A DNA stretch of 64,000 nt from DATFDN01 sp963818725 (lineage in GTDB: Bacteria > Pseudomonadota > Alphaproteobacteria > Acetobacterales > Acetobacteraceae): contig CAWFTU010000009.1 of NCBI GenBank assembly GCA_963818725.1, positions 186,001 through 250,000 of the forward strand, in the 5' to 3' direction. The first letter of the stretch is position 1. Each line of letters opens with the position of its first letter. The position numbers and the translations under genes are program-made. Positions 17,800-27,326 of this stretch are shown in pieces. Under the pieces are notes generated by a model. The model ran no database searches. It was not told where the DNA came from and worked only from the letters and a program-made list of their open reading frames with translations.

Positions 17800-18354
17800 T
17801 TGCGTGACGATGACGGAAGACGCCGATTCGAGCTTCTCGCGCTGCCGCACCTGGACGCGGCCTACAACCTGGCGCGTTGGCTGACCGGGAACGCGGAGGA
17901 TGCGTCGGACGTGGTGCAGGAGGCGTACCTGCGCGCGTTCCGCTATTTCGGCGCGTACAAGGGTGGGAACATGCGTGTGTGGCTGCTGACGATCGTGCGC
18001 AACAGCTTCATGACCTGGGTGCGGGAGAACCGTTCCGCGCGGCTGGTCTTCTCGGGCGACGCGCCGGCTTCCGAAGGCGCCGAGGAGACGCTCTGGGGCA
18101 CGCCGCCGCGCGATCCGGAGGCGCTGTTGCTGGCGAGCATCGACGCCGACACGCTCGACCGCCTCATGGGACGGCTACCGCCCGAGCATCGCGAGGTGCT
18201 GGTCCTGCGCGAGCTGGAAGACCTCTCCTACCAAGAGATCGCCGCCGTGGCGGGCGTCCCCGTCGGCACCGTGATGTCGCGGCTCGCGCGCGCGCGCCTG
18301 GCCCTGCGCCGGCTCTGGCTCGCTGCCGAGACGGAGAGCGCCCATGGGATGTGA
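17800..18354 (+). CDS. ECF-type RNA polymerase sigma factor
   Basis: A 184-residue sigma-70-family factor with only regions 2 and 4. Region 2 holds AYNLARWLTGNAEDASDVVQEAYLRAFRYF. Region 4 holds LPPEHREVLVLRELEDLSYQEIAAVAGVPVGTVMSRLARAR with the DNA-binding helix-turn-helix. The start is TTG 17800: an in-frame TGA stands two codons before it, no ATG or GTG follows nearby, and GGAG lies 7 nt upstream. The 3' end overlaps the anti-sigma gene by 11 bp. It should direct transcription of the GGAATA-N16-GGTC promoters found around it. Confidence 0.93.
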   Translation: MRDDDGRRRFELLALPHLDAAYNLARWLTGNAEDASDVVQEAYLRAFRYFGAYKGGNMRVWLLTIVRNSFMTWVRENRSARLVFSGDAPASEGAEETLWGTPPRDPEALLLASIDADTLDRLMGRLPPEHREVLVLRELEDLSYQEIAAVAGVPVGTVMSRLARARLALRRLWLAAETESAHGM

Positions 18355-19135
18355 GCGCGTCTGGCCCTGGCTGCCGCTGCTGGCGGATGGCGGGCTTGGC
18401 CCATGGCGGCGCTGGCGGCTGCGGGGACACCTGCGCGACTGCGCGGGCTGCGCGGCGAAATTGGAGGAGATGCGTACGATGCGCGCCGCGATGCGCGAAA
18501 AGCTGACCTACCATCAGGCGCCCCCCGGGCTGGCGGCGCGGATCGGCACGGCGGTCGCGCGCGAGGCCGCACCCATGTCTGTGCCGGCGCGGGCGCGAAG
18601 GTGGCGCTGGCCCAGCCTGCCGAGCGGCGGCCTCTCGTTGGCGGGCAGCGGCGCGGTGGGCGCGCTGGCAGGCGTGGCGCTGATGCTGCTGGTGCATGGC
18701 AACAGCGCGGGCGGGCCGTCCGCGCTGGACGGGCTGATCGACAGCCATGTGCGCTCGATGATGGCCGATCACCTGACCGATGTGCTCACCGGCGACCGCC
18801 ACACCGTCAAGCCCTGGCTGTCGGCGCATATCGACGTCTCGCCGCCGGTCAAGGAACTCGCCGCGCTAGGCTTTCCCCTGGTCGGCGGGCGGCTCGACTA
18901 CGTGGACGGGCACCCGGCCGCGGTCGTCGTCTATCGCTCGGACAAGCATGTCATCAACCTATTCGCCTGGGCCTCGCCGGACCAGGCGGATGCCCCGATG
19001 CGCACCGAAACGCGGCAGGGATTCAACGTTGTGGCGTGGCGGGCCGGCGGGCTGAGTTTCGCAGCCGTTTCCGATGTCGAGCCCGATCGGCTGAGGGCAT
19101 TCGCGCGCGACGTGGCGGGGAGCAATGCCGGGTGA
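18344..19135 (+). CDS. Membrane anti-sigma factor (zinc-finger type)
   Basis: A 263-residue anti-sigma factor. The cytoplasmic N-terminus carries GHLRDCAGC, the HxxxCxxC zinc-binding motif of ZAS anti-sigma proteins. One membrane segment follows (GSGAVGALAGVALMLLVHG, about residues 103-121). The periplasmic part contains DRHTVKPWLSAHIDVSPPVKEL, a pattern I have seen in anti-sigma proteins of alphaproteobacteria. It presumably holds the ECF factor at the membrane until a signal arrives. The 11-bp overlap indicates translational coupling. The signal is unknown. Confidence 0.9.
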   Translation: MGCERVWPWLPLLADGGLGPWRRWRLRGHLRDCAGCAAKLEEMRTMRAAMREKLTYHQAPPGLAARIGTAVAREAAPMSVPARARRWRWPSLPSGGLSLAGSGAVGALAGVALMLLVHGNSAGGPSALDGLIDSHVRSMMADHLTDVLTGDRHTVKPWLSAHIDVSPPVKELAALGFPLVGGRLDYVDGHPAAVVVYRSDKHVINLFAWASPDQADAPMRTETRQGFNVVAWRAGGLSFAAVSDVEPDRLRAFARDVAGSNAG

Positions 19136-19211
19136 GGCGCAGTACTCCCGGCGTTCGGTTGACAAAGCCTCGTTAAGACGGCCCGAACTTATGCCGGGCC
19201 GCCTTCTTGGT

Positions 19212-19493
19212 TCAGATACGGATAGCTTGTGAGGGAACGTAGCAGGCCATCACCGTCGCCTTGCGCATACCGTCCGCCTTTGGCCAACTGATGGTCTCGC
19301 CGGAGCCCGGCCTCTTGTCCCAGTCTGGCGTGGAGAATGAGAGAAACTGCGTCAAGATGAATGTGTCGCCGGACGCATCGGAACGGCGGATCGGAACGAT
19401 CGCGTGCTGCGGGAGCGCTACAACGGGATTGAGCGCCGCGATCGCTGGATCATCCCAATCGCGAATCTTTCCGCTGTAGGTGCCGGCGAGCAC
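19212..19493 (-). pseudogene. Phosphate ABC transporter binding protein (pstS) fragment
   Basis: About 93 residues matching the middle of PstS: SGKIRDWDDPAIAALNPVVALPQHAIVPIRRSDASGDTF and QFLSFSTPDWD are diagnostic. Both the N-terminal third (signal peptide and first lobe) and the C-terminal lobe are missing. The reading frame upstream of 19493 breaks into another frame, consistent with decay. It sits at the edge of the AT-richer NACHT island and may mark the point where foreign DNA joined the chromosome. Confidence 0.75.
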
Positions 19494-20026
19494 CGGCCTG
19501 TTCTACGGTGCCAGCATTGAGCACCTGCATGTCGAGCCTGCATGATTTCCACGCCGTATCGTCACGGTTCGTACTTTCAAATCGGTCTTGCGATTCCAGC
19601 TCCGGGTATGCATCAAATACTCTTCTTACCGCCAAAGATCAGGCGAGTACGCCCACGTCGACTCGAGCTTACTATCGAGAACGACACATGTCGAGGGAGG
19701 ATATACCTTGGCAGAAGAGGCTTTAAAGCCAAGCGAGTGGGAAAAGATATTTGACTGGATCCAGAAGTTAGGTGGACATGAAATTCCAGCGTACATCAAG
19801 ATCCCTTTTGCGATCCTTCTCTTTCTAACACTTATAGCTTCCGTGTTCTTGATCTTCACGGTCGCCGTTGCAAAGATTTAAGAACTATGGTTAGACAAAA
19901 TCGCACCACGCATTTATGTTCCAGAAGATAAGCAGAAGAGCAAGGTCCGGCGTTTGTTTGCGCAGCATTTAGCTAGGGAGATTGCCACATTGAATGCAGG
20001 AGAAAATTGGAGAGATGATGAGTTCA

Positions 20027-21169
20027 TACGAAATCCGCGTGATCGGTGCCTGTGAACTGGAGTAGGCTGACGGCTCTGGCGAGGGGGCAAAGCCGTGGCG
20101 CACATTGTCGAGCACCTGCCTGTGGGGGAACTGGAGCGGCTCTATCGGGCAGCCCGAGACGCGACCGCGGCGCGGCACATCCAGGCGATCTGGCTATTGG
20201 CCCAGGGGCGGACGGTGCTGGACGTCGCCAGCGTGCTGGCGTTCGTGCCGCGCTGGGTGGAGGAGTTGGCCGCACGCTACAACGCGCACGGCCCTGACGC
20301 CTTGGGCGACCAGCGACGGCGCAACGGACGCGCAGCCAGCGTGCTGACGCCTGCGCTGCTGGCCGCACTGTCCGAGCGCCTGAGGGCACCCCCCGAGGAC
20401 GGCGGGCGCTGGACCGGCCCCAAGGTCGCGGTCTGGATGGCGCGCCACCTCGGGGTGGAGCGGGTGCACCCGCAGCGCGGCTGGGAGGCGCTGAAGCGGG
20501 TCCGGTGGTCGATCCAGGCACCGCGCCCGCGGCACCCGCGCGCAGCCACGCCCGAGCAGCAAGCCGAGTTCAGGGGGGGCTCGAGGCGGCGGTCGCACGG
20601 GCCAAGGCCGCGCACCCCGACCGGCCGGTCGAGGTCTGGGCCGAGGACGAGCACCGCCTCGGCCTGAAGCCGGTCCGCCGCCGTGTGTGGGCCCCAGTCG
20701 GCGCGCGGCCCATCGCCCTCGGCCACCACCGCTACAAGTGGCTGCACGTCACGGCCTTCGTGCAGCCGACCAGCGGCGAGGCAGTCTGGTTCCTGTCCAC
20801 CGGCCTGAGCAAGCGGCTGTTCGAGGCCCTGCTCGCCGCCTTCGCGCGCGAGACCGGGGCTGGGCGCGCGCGCCACATCCTACTGGTGCTGGACAACGCC
20901 GGCTGGCACGGCCCCAAGGGCCTGGCCGTCCCCGACGGCATCACGCTGGTGTTCCTGCCGCCTGTACTCACCCGAGCTCCAGCCCGCCGAGCGACTCTGG
21001 CCGCTGGTGGACGAGCCGGTCATCAACCGGCACTTCGCAACCCTCGATGACCTCGACGCCGCCGGCGCCGAGCGCCGCCGCCGCCTCGACCCGGCCGCCA
21101 TACGCCCGCACACCAGCTTCCATTGGTGGCCCAAGCCGGTTCAGCCGCGATGATCAGACGGAGTTGGTA
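20027..21169 (+). mobile_element. IS630-like element, copy 1 (1143 bp)
   Basis: Terminal repeats TACGAAATCCGCGTGATC (left) and TACCAACTCCGTCTGATC (right, complement) bound the element. It is flanked by TCA at 20024-20026 and 21170-21172. The transposase starts at GTG 20095 with a helix-turn-helix domain. It changes frame near 20570 in a run of seven G, carries the DDE domain (AEDEHRLGLKP, LVLDNAGWHGPKGLA) and changes frame again near 20965 before SPELQPAERLW. Two frame changes make it inactive unless the first is programmed. It sits inside the NACHT gene. Confidence 0.85.
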
Positions 21170-21821
21170 TCACAGAATTAGAGGCCGAGGTAGAGGCCGA
21201 GGGCGAGCATCGTTCCTGGCTGCCATTCTACAGCTCCCGTGGGATCAGACGAGAAAAATCTTTGACAGTAGCTCTCTCCAAGAGCAAAGAGCGGCTCATA
21301 CTAGTCGAAGGGGAGCCAGGAGCGGGAAAGAGCGTCGCCCTTCGCCATGTTGCCCTTAACCTCGCGACTCGCGCTTCCAATTCGCACCGGTTCGACACAG
21401 TTTTGCCCGTCTATGTCAATTTGAAGTCAATCCAGCGGGACGCCGAGAAACGGGTCGATCGGGAGTTGATCCGCTCCTATGTTCTCAGGTCCATGAATTG
21501 GATCAATGACCGATTTGTGGACGAATTCGTCGAGGCAAACTTCGACGCTGGTATCGAAGCTGGCACGTGGTTTTTTCTTTTTGATTCCTTTGATGAAATC
21601 CCAGAGGTTTTGAGCGCGATAGAGTCGGATGCAACAGTTGCCGAGTATAGCAGTGCTATAGCGGACTTTCTAGGCGGGCTCAATTCGTGTCGCGGGGTGG
21701 TAGCCTCACGCTTCTATAGGGGGCCAGAAACACAAGGATGGCGGAAATTTAGAGTCCTTGAGCTCTCGCCAGGGCGGCAAAGGACACTTATCAACAAAGC
21801 TCTTCTAGTAAGGCCTAAGCT

Positions 21822-21945
21822 CAATACGGTTCACTTTAGTTGTTTGTGCCGCAGGGAGAACCAAGGCGAATGCTGCATTTTCAATTGGTTGGTATTCGGC
21901 CGATAGCTTAAGTGAACAGGATTTTGCCTTAAGTGAACCGTATTG
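21822..21945. mobile_element. 124-bp MITE, copy A
   Basis: Perfect terminal inverted repeats CAATACGGTTCACTT with no coding capacity inside. It is flanked by a 10-bp direct repeat GGCCTAAGCT at 21812-21821 and 21946-21955. Removing the element and one repeat rejoins the NACHT frame (VRPK followed by LEFQLLADI). A second copy of equal length lies at 38644-38767 in opposite orientation. TIR type and 10-bp target duplication resemble IS4-family elements, so an IS4 transposase may have moved it. Confidence 0.9.
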
Positions 21946-24236
21946 GGCCTAAGCTCGAGTTTCAACTTTTGGCAGATATATCGAATGCCCCTGAAGACGT
22001 TCAACATATGGTCCGTAATCCGATGTTTCTCGGACTCCTCTGTGAGCATACGCGGCTTGGACACACGTTTCCGTCTAATGCATTTGAGGTCTCTTCTAAA
22101 TATAATAACTCCCGACTCAAAAGGGATGCGATCAGAGTTACGGATCGGTATCAAATTTCGATAACTGAGGTGCGCGATATAGCAGAAGAAATCGCCTTTT
22201 CTATAACCGCGGATTTACAAATTGGACTAAACCCACATCGATCTGAGTTGTATGCCGCTACTCAGCGCCAAAGGTTTCGGCGCTCCAGGTCCCGCGTGTT
22301 TAAGGCTGTTGATGCGCTGGAGTACATGAAGCTGGGCAAGCAGGACTTGAGTAGCAACGGTGTAAGCAACCCACGGTTCACCTTTGCCCATAGGCGATTC
22401 CAGGAATATTTTGCGACCTCTATTGTGGTTAAAGATGTAAGCCGGGTCTCTCCTCGTATACTGCTGTTGAATGCGCGATGGAGAGAAACGGCGGTAGTCG
22501 TCTGCCAGACAGGCTTGCCGGCACAGGTAGAGCCGCTTCTCAGAGAAGCAGAAAATTTGCTCATAGAGGCGTACTTGTCAGTTGCTACAAGCTTTCCAAG
22601 TGAGGATCAGGCACGAGTACCGCCCGAGATGGCAAAAATTGAGCACCCGTTCGTGTGGCCTTACGGAAGTACCCACATAATCGAGATCCTACAGGACGGG
22701 TTCTCGGCACGCTTAGGTTTGATACCTGATCCTGTTCGAGAACTCGCGGGCAAAATCGTAACCCTTGGATTTGATAATGGCGATTTCCTCGATAAAAAAT
22801 CTGCTCTGCGGGCAGCAGGCGTCTGTCCCGAGGCCGATTTGGAGCCGCTCTTGCGCAAGGGACTTAAGCTGGACAGCCAGGTGATTAACGACGTCATCTA
22901 TCGCCAGGTGGCGAAACTCGCTAGTCCTCCTCCTTACCTGATGACCGCCCTGCGAGAAGGTCTGTTGCGAATCAGCCTGGCGAGCCGATCTGTTCGAAGC
23001 CGCAACTCACTTGAGGCGTTCGTTAGAAGATTACCCACTGTATCTGGGCTGGCAGAAGCTGCCAGGCTAGCCTCATGGACAAGGTTTATTGGGATAGGTC
23101 TTACGCTGGTAGCATTCGCGCCGCTCATCATGCAATTAGGTCCGGCGGCTGCACTGCTCGCCTTCGTAACGCTTGCTTTGCAGATCGCGTGGTACTCGCT
23201 ATACTTGTCACCAAATAGAGCTTCTATTCAGCCTCCCAGATTTCTTACCCTGGAGTGTGCCCTTATGTTATACGCACTTGTTATACTTTTGAATGGGATT
23301 CCCTTCTTCAGCAAGGCAAGCGGCCTAGTCGCAGGGGACCAACATTATGATACAAGATGGATATTTCCTTTTTATCTTCAAGGATGGGGAACCCACATAT
23401 CCGGATTCTACTCTAATTTGGCAGTGTTAGCTTGTGACGTATTTGGCTTTTTAGCTTGTTTCGGATAAGCAACGTGGCCTGCCAGTTCGATTGATGCCGT
23501 AAGATCGGGGAAGGCCGTCAGGCTTAGAGACTGGCCATCTATACCTTTCATGTGGGTTCTTGGAGGCATCTCATCCTTTTTCAAAGTCTTCGAAGAATTT
23601 CGCTTTCGCACCTGGCTGACAGGTCTCGCAATGCTTATCACCTGGGTTGAACTCACCATTGCGGCCGCCAAATTTGCCGCGACATACGTCGCTTTCCTGT
23701 TTGGCGGATTATTCGGCGCTTTTATATGCCTATGGATTCTTATCCTTATTCGCGCTACGGTATTGTTTTTGTTCGACCGCCGAAGGGCACGTCGGTGGCT
23801 CCGAGACCACAAGCCGAATGTCACCGGGCATGATTTGCAGGCCGCGTTTTATTCGCTCACTACAGAATGGTGGAGGGCTGAACTGCTTGAGAAAGTACGC
23901 AGTTCGGGAGCATTAGAAAAAAATGGAGAGACTGGGGCATGTGTCCGGGAAATTGCGTCCTACTTGGAAAACAGAACTCTCTGGAAAATCTGTGAAAGTG
24001 AGTGAGAAGTCGACTGCTAAGTTCCAAAACCTCGTGCGCCGGGGAAGAGATTTTGGAAGCACATTGGATTGGAGCCGCCGGAAGGAATATCTGAGTTACC
24101 AGCGAGACGCAGCCTATCTTCTCCTAGAATTCGTACGAGGTGCTGAGCCTAACAAGTACATCGGACGCACTTAATGGGGTCAACATGCATACTGAGTAGC
24201 AGGAGCAAGCGCCCGCGGTGCGCCGAGAATACAGCT

Positions 24237-24689
24237 TCAGTCCTTTAGACCGAGCCGCGCCGTCGTCGCCAGCTTGTCCACCCGCTCGTTCATCGGGTCG
24301 CCGGAATGCCCGCGCACCCAGCGCCAGTCGATCTCGTGTGCCGCGGCGGCGTCCAGCAGCTTGCGCCACAGGTCCATGTTGGCGACCGGGTCGCCCGCGG
24401 CATTGCGCCAGTTGCGGCGCACCCAGCCGGTGTGCCAGCGCGTAACGCCGAGCCGGACGTACTCGCTGTCAGTGTGCAGGACCACGCGGCAGGGGCGGGT
24501 CAGTGCCTCCAGCGCCATGGCGGCCGCGGTCAGCTCCATGCGGTTGTTGGTGGTCGCCGCCTCGGCGCCGAACAGCTCGCGCTCGTGGCCGCCATAGCGC
24601 AGGATGGCGGCCCAGCCGCCGGGGCCGGGATTGGGCTTGCAGCCGCCGTCGGTCCAGACCTCCACGGCGTCGGCGAACTCAGAGCCCAT
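24237..24689 (-). CDS. rnhA: Ribonuclease HI
   Basis: Degrades the RNA strand of RNA-DNA hybrids. The 150-residue product has the four catalytic acids in place: Asp in WTDGGCKPNPGPGGW, Glu in NNRMELTA, Asp in HTDSEY and Asp in HSGDPMNERVDKLA. A slightly longer start at 24710 is possible; 24689 is preferred by comparison with family length. It overlaps the end of thrB by 11 bp and is the last gene of ispH-thrB-rnhA, a common alphaproteobacterial order. Confidence 0.95.
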   Translation of the reverse strand: MGSEFADAVEVWTDGGCKPNPGPGGWAAILRYGGHERELFGAEAATTNNRMELTAAAMALEALTRPCRVVLHTDSEYVRLGVTRWHTGWVRRNWRNAAGDPVANMDLWRKLLDAAAAHEIDWRWVRGHSGDPMNERVDKLATTARLGLKD

Positions 24690-25638
24690 AGGCGCGCGCG
24701 TCCGGGGCATTGAGGTGAAAGCGGAGCCGGCGCAGATATTCGAGCGGATCCTTGCGGGTGACGAAGGCGCCCAGCGGCGTGTTCAGCCAGTCATAGAGGC
24801 GGGTCAGCAGGAAGCGAATCGCCGCGCCCTGGCACAGCACGGGAAGCGCCGCCTGCTCGGCCTCGCTCAGCGGACGCGCGGCGGCATAGGCGCGGAGCAT
24901 GGCCCGCGCCTTGGTCACGTTGAAGGTGAAGTCTAACTCGAAGCACCAGGCGTTGAGGCAGATCGCGATGTCGTAGGCCAGCAGGTCGGTCGCGGCGAAG
25001 TAGAAGTCGATCAGGCCGGAGACCTGGCCCTCAAGAAAGAACACGTTGTCGGGAAAAAGGTCGGCGTGGATGTGCCCCACCGGCAGGTCGCACGGCCAGT
25101 TTCCCAGGATGTGGGCGAGCGCCGCCTCAAGCTCTGCCGCGAGCCCCGGCTGCACCTCGTCGGCGCGCGCCCGCGCCCGCTCGAACAGCGGCGCCCAGTC
25201 TTTTGGTCCCAAAGCGTTCTCGCGCCGGGGCGCATAGTCGTGCCCGGCGCGATGCAGCCCCGCCAGCGCGGCGCCAACCGGACCGCAGTGCTCGGCTCGC
25301 ACGCGGCGCGGCCAGACGCCAGGCAGAAAGGTCGTGACCGCCGCGTAGCGATCGCACAAGCGACGGAGCGCCACGCCGTCGCGCGCGGCCACCGGCAGCG
25401 GGCAGGGGATGCCGCGCCGCGCCAGGTGTTCGATCAAGCCCAGGAACCAGGGCAGATCCCTGGGATCCACGCGCTTTTCATACAAGGTCAGGATGAAGTC
25501 GCCCCGCGTCGTCTTCAGCGCGTACGTGCTGTTCTCCACGCCCTCGGCGATGCCGCGGAAGGCGATGAGGGTTCCGATGTCGTACTCGTCCAGGAAGACG
25601 GCCAGCGCCTCGTCGGAAACCTCGGTATAAACCGCCAT
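24679..25638 (-). CDS. thrB: Homoserine kinase, APH-fold type
   Basis: Phosphorylates homoserine in threonine synthesis. This 319-residue protein belongs to the aminoglycoside-phosphotransferase-like (ThrB2) form used by many alphaproteobacteria, not the GHMP form. MAVYTEVSDEALAVFLDEYDIG starts the protein, ENSTYAL lies in the N-lobe, and the catalytic loop reads VGHIHADLFPDNVFF, followed by GLIDFYFA with the metal-binding Asp. The start ATG overlaps the ispH stop by one base at 25638. Confidence 0.95.
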   Translation of the reverse strand: MAVYTEVSDEALAVFLDEYDIGTLIAFRGIAEGVENSTYALKTTRGDFILTLYEKRVDPRDLPWFLGLIEHLARRGIPCPLPVAARDGVALRRLCDRYAAVTTFLPGVWPRRVRAEHCGPVGAALAGLHRAGHDYAPRRENALGPKDWAPLFERARARADEVQPGLAAELEAALAHILGNWPCDLPVGHIHADLFPDNVFFLEGQVSGLIDFYFAATDLLAYDIAICLNAWCFELDFTFNVTKARAMLRAYAAARPLSEAEQAALPVLCQGAAIRFLLTRLYDWLNTPLGAFVTRKDPLEYLRRLRFHLNAPDARAYGL

Positions 25639-26600
25639 CACGAGGCGAGGGCGGCCGGCAGCTTGAACACCACGCTCTCGCGCGTCACGCGCCTTTCCTC
25701 GATGGCGAGCTCGTAGCGGTCCGCCAGGGCTCCGACCAACTCTTCGACCAGCCGCTCCGGGGCGGAGGCGCCGGCGGTCAGCCCCAGCGTGCCCACGCCG
25801 TCCAGCATCGCCCAATCCAGCGCCCCGGCGTCGGGCAGCAGGACCGCGCGCGGCGCCCCTGCCCGCTCAGCCACCTCGCGCAGCCGCTGGGAGTTGGACG
25901 AGTTCGCGCTGCCGATCACGATCACCACGTCGCACTCGGGCGCGATGGCGCGCACCGCCATCTGGCGGTTGGTGGTGGCGTAGCAGATGTCCTCTTTTCG
26001 CGGCCCTTCGATCGCGGGGAAGCGGGCGCGCAGGATGCCCACAATCTCCGCCGCGTCCTCCACCGAGAGCGTGGTCTGGGTGATGAACGCCAGCCCGTTG
26101 GCGCGGGGCGGGGTGACGCGCCGCGCCTCCTCGGCGCTCTGCACCAGGGTGATGGCGCCGGGTGGAAGCTGGCCCATCGTGCCCTCAACCTCCGGGTGGC
26201 CCGCATGGCCGATCATCAGGATATGGCGCTGCTCGGCGAAGTGTCGCTCGGCCTCCCGGTGGACCTTGCTCACCAAGGGACAGGTGGCGTCCAGAAAGCT
26301 CAGCCCGCGCCGCGTCGCGTCCTCGGGAACCGACTTGGCGACGCCATGCGCCGAGAACACCACCGGCGCCCCGGCAGGAACCTGCGCGAGCTCCTCGACG
26401 AAGATCGCGCCCTCCCCCTCCAGGTTCTCGACCACGCGGCGGTTGTGGACGATCTCGTGGCGCACATAGACCGGCTTGCCGTTCTGCTGGGCCAGCGCGC
26501 CTTGCACGATCCGGATGGCGCGGTCCACGCCAGCGCAGAAGCCGCGCGGGCTGGCCAGGAGCAGACGCAGGCGAGGGCGCGGCGGAGTGGGCTGTGACAT
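25638..26600 (-). CDS. ispH: 4-hydroxy-3-methylbut-2-enyl diphosphate reductase
   Basis: Last enzyme of the MEP pathway; an iron-sulfur protein that makes IPP and DMAPP. The three cluster cysteines are in GFCAGVDRAIRIV, DATCPLVSKVH and EDICYATTNRQ. The catalytic Glu is in GHPEVEGTMGQ. At 320 residues it has the usual length. It heads the ispH-thrB-rnhA operon, so an upstream promoter is expected in 26601-26777, which it shares with the divergent lipoprotein gene. Confidence 0.97.
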   Translation of the reverse strand: MSQPTPPRPRLRLLLASPRGFCAGVDRAIRIVQGALAQQNGKPVYVRHEIVHNRRVVENLEGEGAIFVEELAQVPAGAPVVFSAHGVAKSVPEDATRRGLSFLDATCPLVSKVHREAERHFAEQRHILMIGHAGHPEVEGTMGQLPPGAITLVQSAEEARRVTPPRANGLAFITQTTLSVEDAAEIVGILRARFPAIEGPRKEDICYATTNRQMAVRAIAPECDVVIVIGSANSSNSQRLREVAERAGAPRAVLLPDAGALDWAMLDGVGTLGLTAGASAPERLVEELVGALADRYELAIEERRVTRESVVFKLPAALAS

Positions 26601-26777
26601 GAGTGCAGGCTGCGCCGCCGAGGCGGCGCTCTCTCCGTGTCCGATGGGTCGCGCGGGAGGCTCGCGCCCGCGGTGAGCGGTTGCCGCTCCCGCGGGCTAC
26701 GCGCAATATGCCTACGCGCCGCCCCGCCGGCAACGGTCTTGGCGTGTTCCTTTCCACGACCGACCGGAGTTTAACCA

Positions 26778-27314
26778 ATGTCACAGACCTGTCCTCGCGC
26801 GCCGCGCCCGCGTGCCGCCCGGACCGCGCTCGGGCCGATCCTCATGGTGCTGACGCTCGGCGGCTGCTATGGCCCGGAGCGGAACACGTTCGCCCCGGCC
26901 TGCCCCGTCGCGGCCGCCCTGCCGGGGGCGGGCGAGCTCGCGCTCTACCGGCCCGGCGGCGGCCGGGACCTGACCGATGTGCAGATCGAGGGCAGCGTGC
27001 TCGGCGCCTCCGGGTCCTGCGTCTATGGCAGCAAGCCTCAGACGGTGGACGCCACGCTCGCCCTGCGCCTGCGCTTCCAGCGCGGCCCCGCCGCGCCAAC
27101 CCGGCAGGCGAACATCCCGTATTTCGTCGCGGTGGCGCGGGGCGAGGACATCCTCGCCAAGCAGGTGCGCATCGTCCGGGTGGACTTCCCGCCCAACGTC
27201 GATGCGGTCACTGTCACCACCGACCCGCTGCTGCTGACCCTGCCCGTGGGTCCGGACCGCTCGGCGGCGGCCTATCAGGTCTGGGTCGGCTTCCAGCGCG
27301 CCACGCCGGGATAG
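26778..27314 (+). CDS. Putative lipoprotein, unknown family
   Basis: A 178-residue protein with a basic N-terminus, a hydrophobic stretch (TALGPILMVLTLGGC) and a lipobox ending in LGGC, so lipidation at about Cys32 is likely. The mature part is mainly predicted beta (TDVQIEGSVLGASGSCVYG, ALRLRFQRGP, VRIVRVDFPPN). Proteins of this look are widespread unannotated lipoproteins of Rhodospirillales; no function is known to me. It is divergent from ispH and convergent with the next gene. Confidence 0.75.
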   Translation: MSQTCPRAPRPRAARTALGPILMVLTLGGCYGPERNTFAPACPVAAALPGAGELALYRPGGGRDLTDVQIEGSVLGASGSCVYGSKPQTVDATLALRLRFQRGPAAPTRQANIPYFVAVARGEDILAKQVRIVRVDFPPNVDAVTVTTDPLLLTLPVGPDRSAAAYQVWVGFQRATPG

Positions 27315-27326
27315 GACGCGATCGCC

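Larger units (their letters stand above)
19708..24174 (+). pseudogene. NACHT-type STAND NTPase gene, multiply interrupted
   Basis: Remains of one large signal-transducing NTPase gene. It starts at TTG 19708 behind GGGAGG. A membrane segment (IPFAILLFLTLIASVFLIFTVAVA) precedes an in-frame TAA at 19879-19881, after which the frame continues with ELWLDKIAPRIYV. An IS (20027-21169) follows. LEAEVEAEGEH, Walker A EGEPGAGKS (about 21310) and Walker B WFFLFDSFDEIPE come next. A MITE (21822-21945) interrupts, then NAPEDVQHMVRNPMFLGLLCEH, an RFQEYFAT helix and C-terminal membrane segments. A second in-frame TAA lies at 23466-23468, and the frame goes on to about 24005 with a possible shift to 24174. 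Base composition is AT-richer than the neighbours. Bacterial NACHT proteins are often antiphage; that role is inference here. Confidence 0.8.

Noticed and set aside
19879..19881. TAA codons in the NACHT gene as recoded sense codons
   Set aside because: Other genes in the window end normally with TAA, and this gene carries IS and MITE insertions, so plain decay explains the stops.
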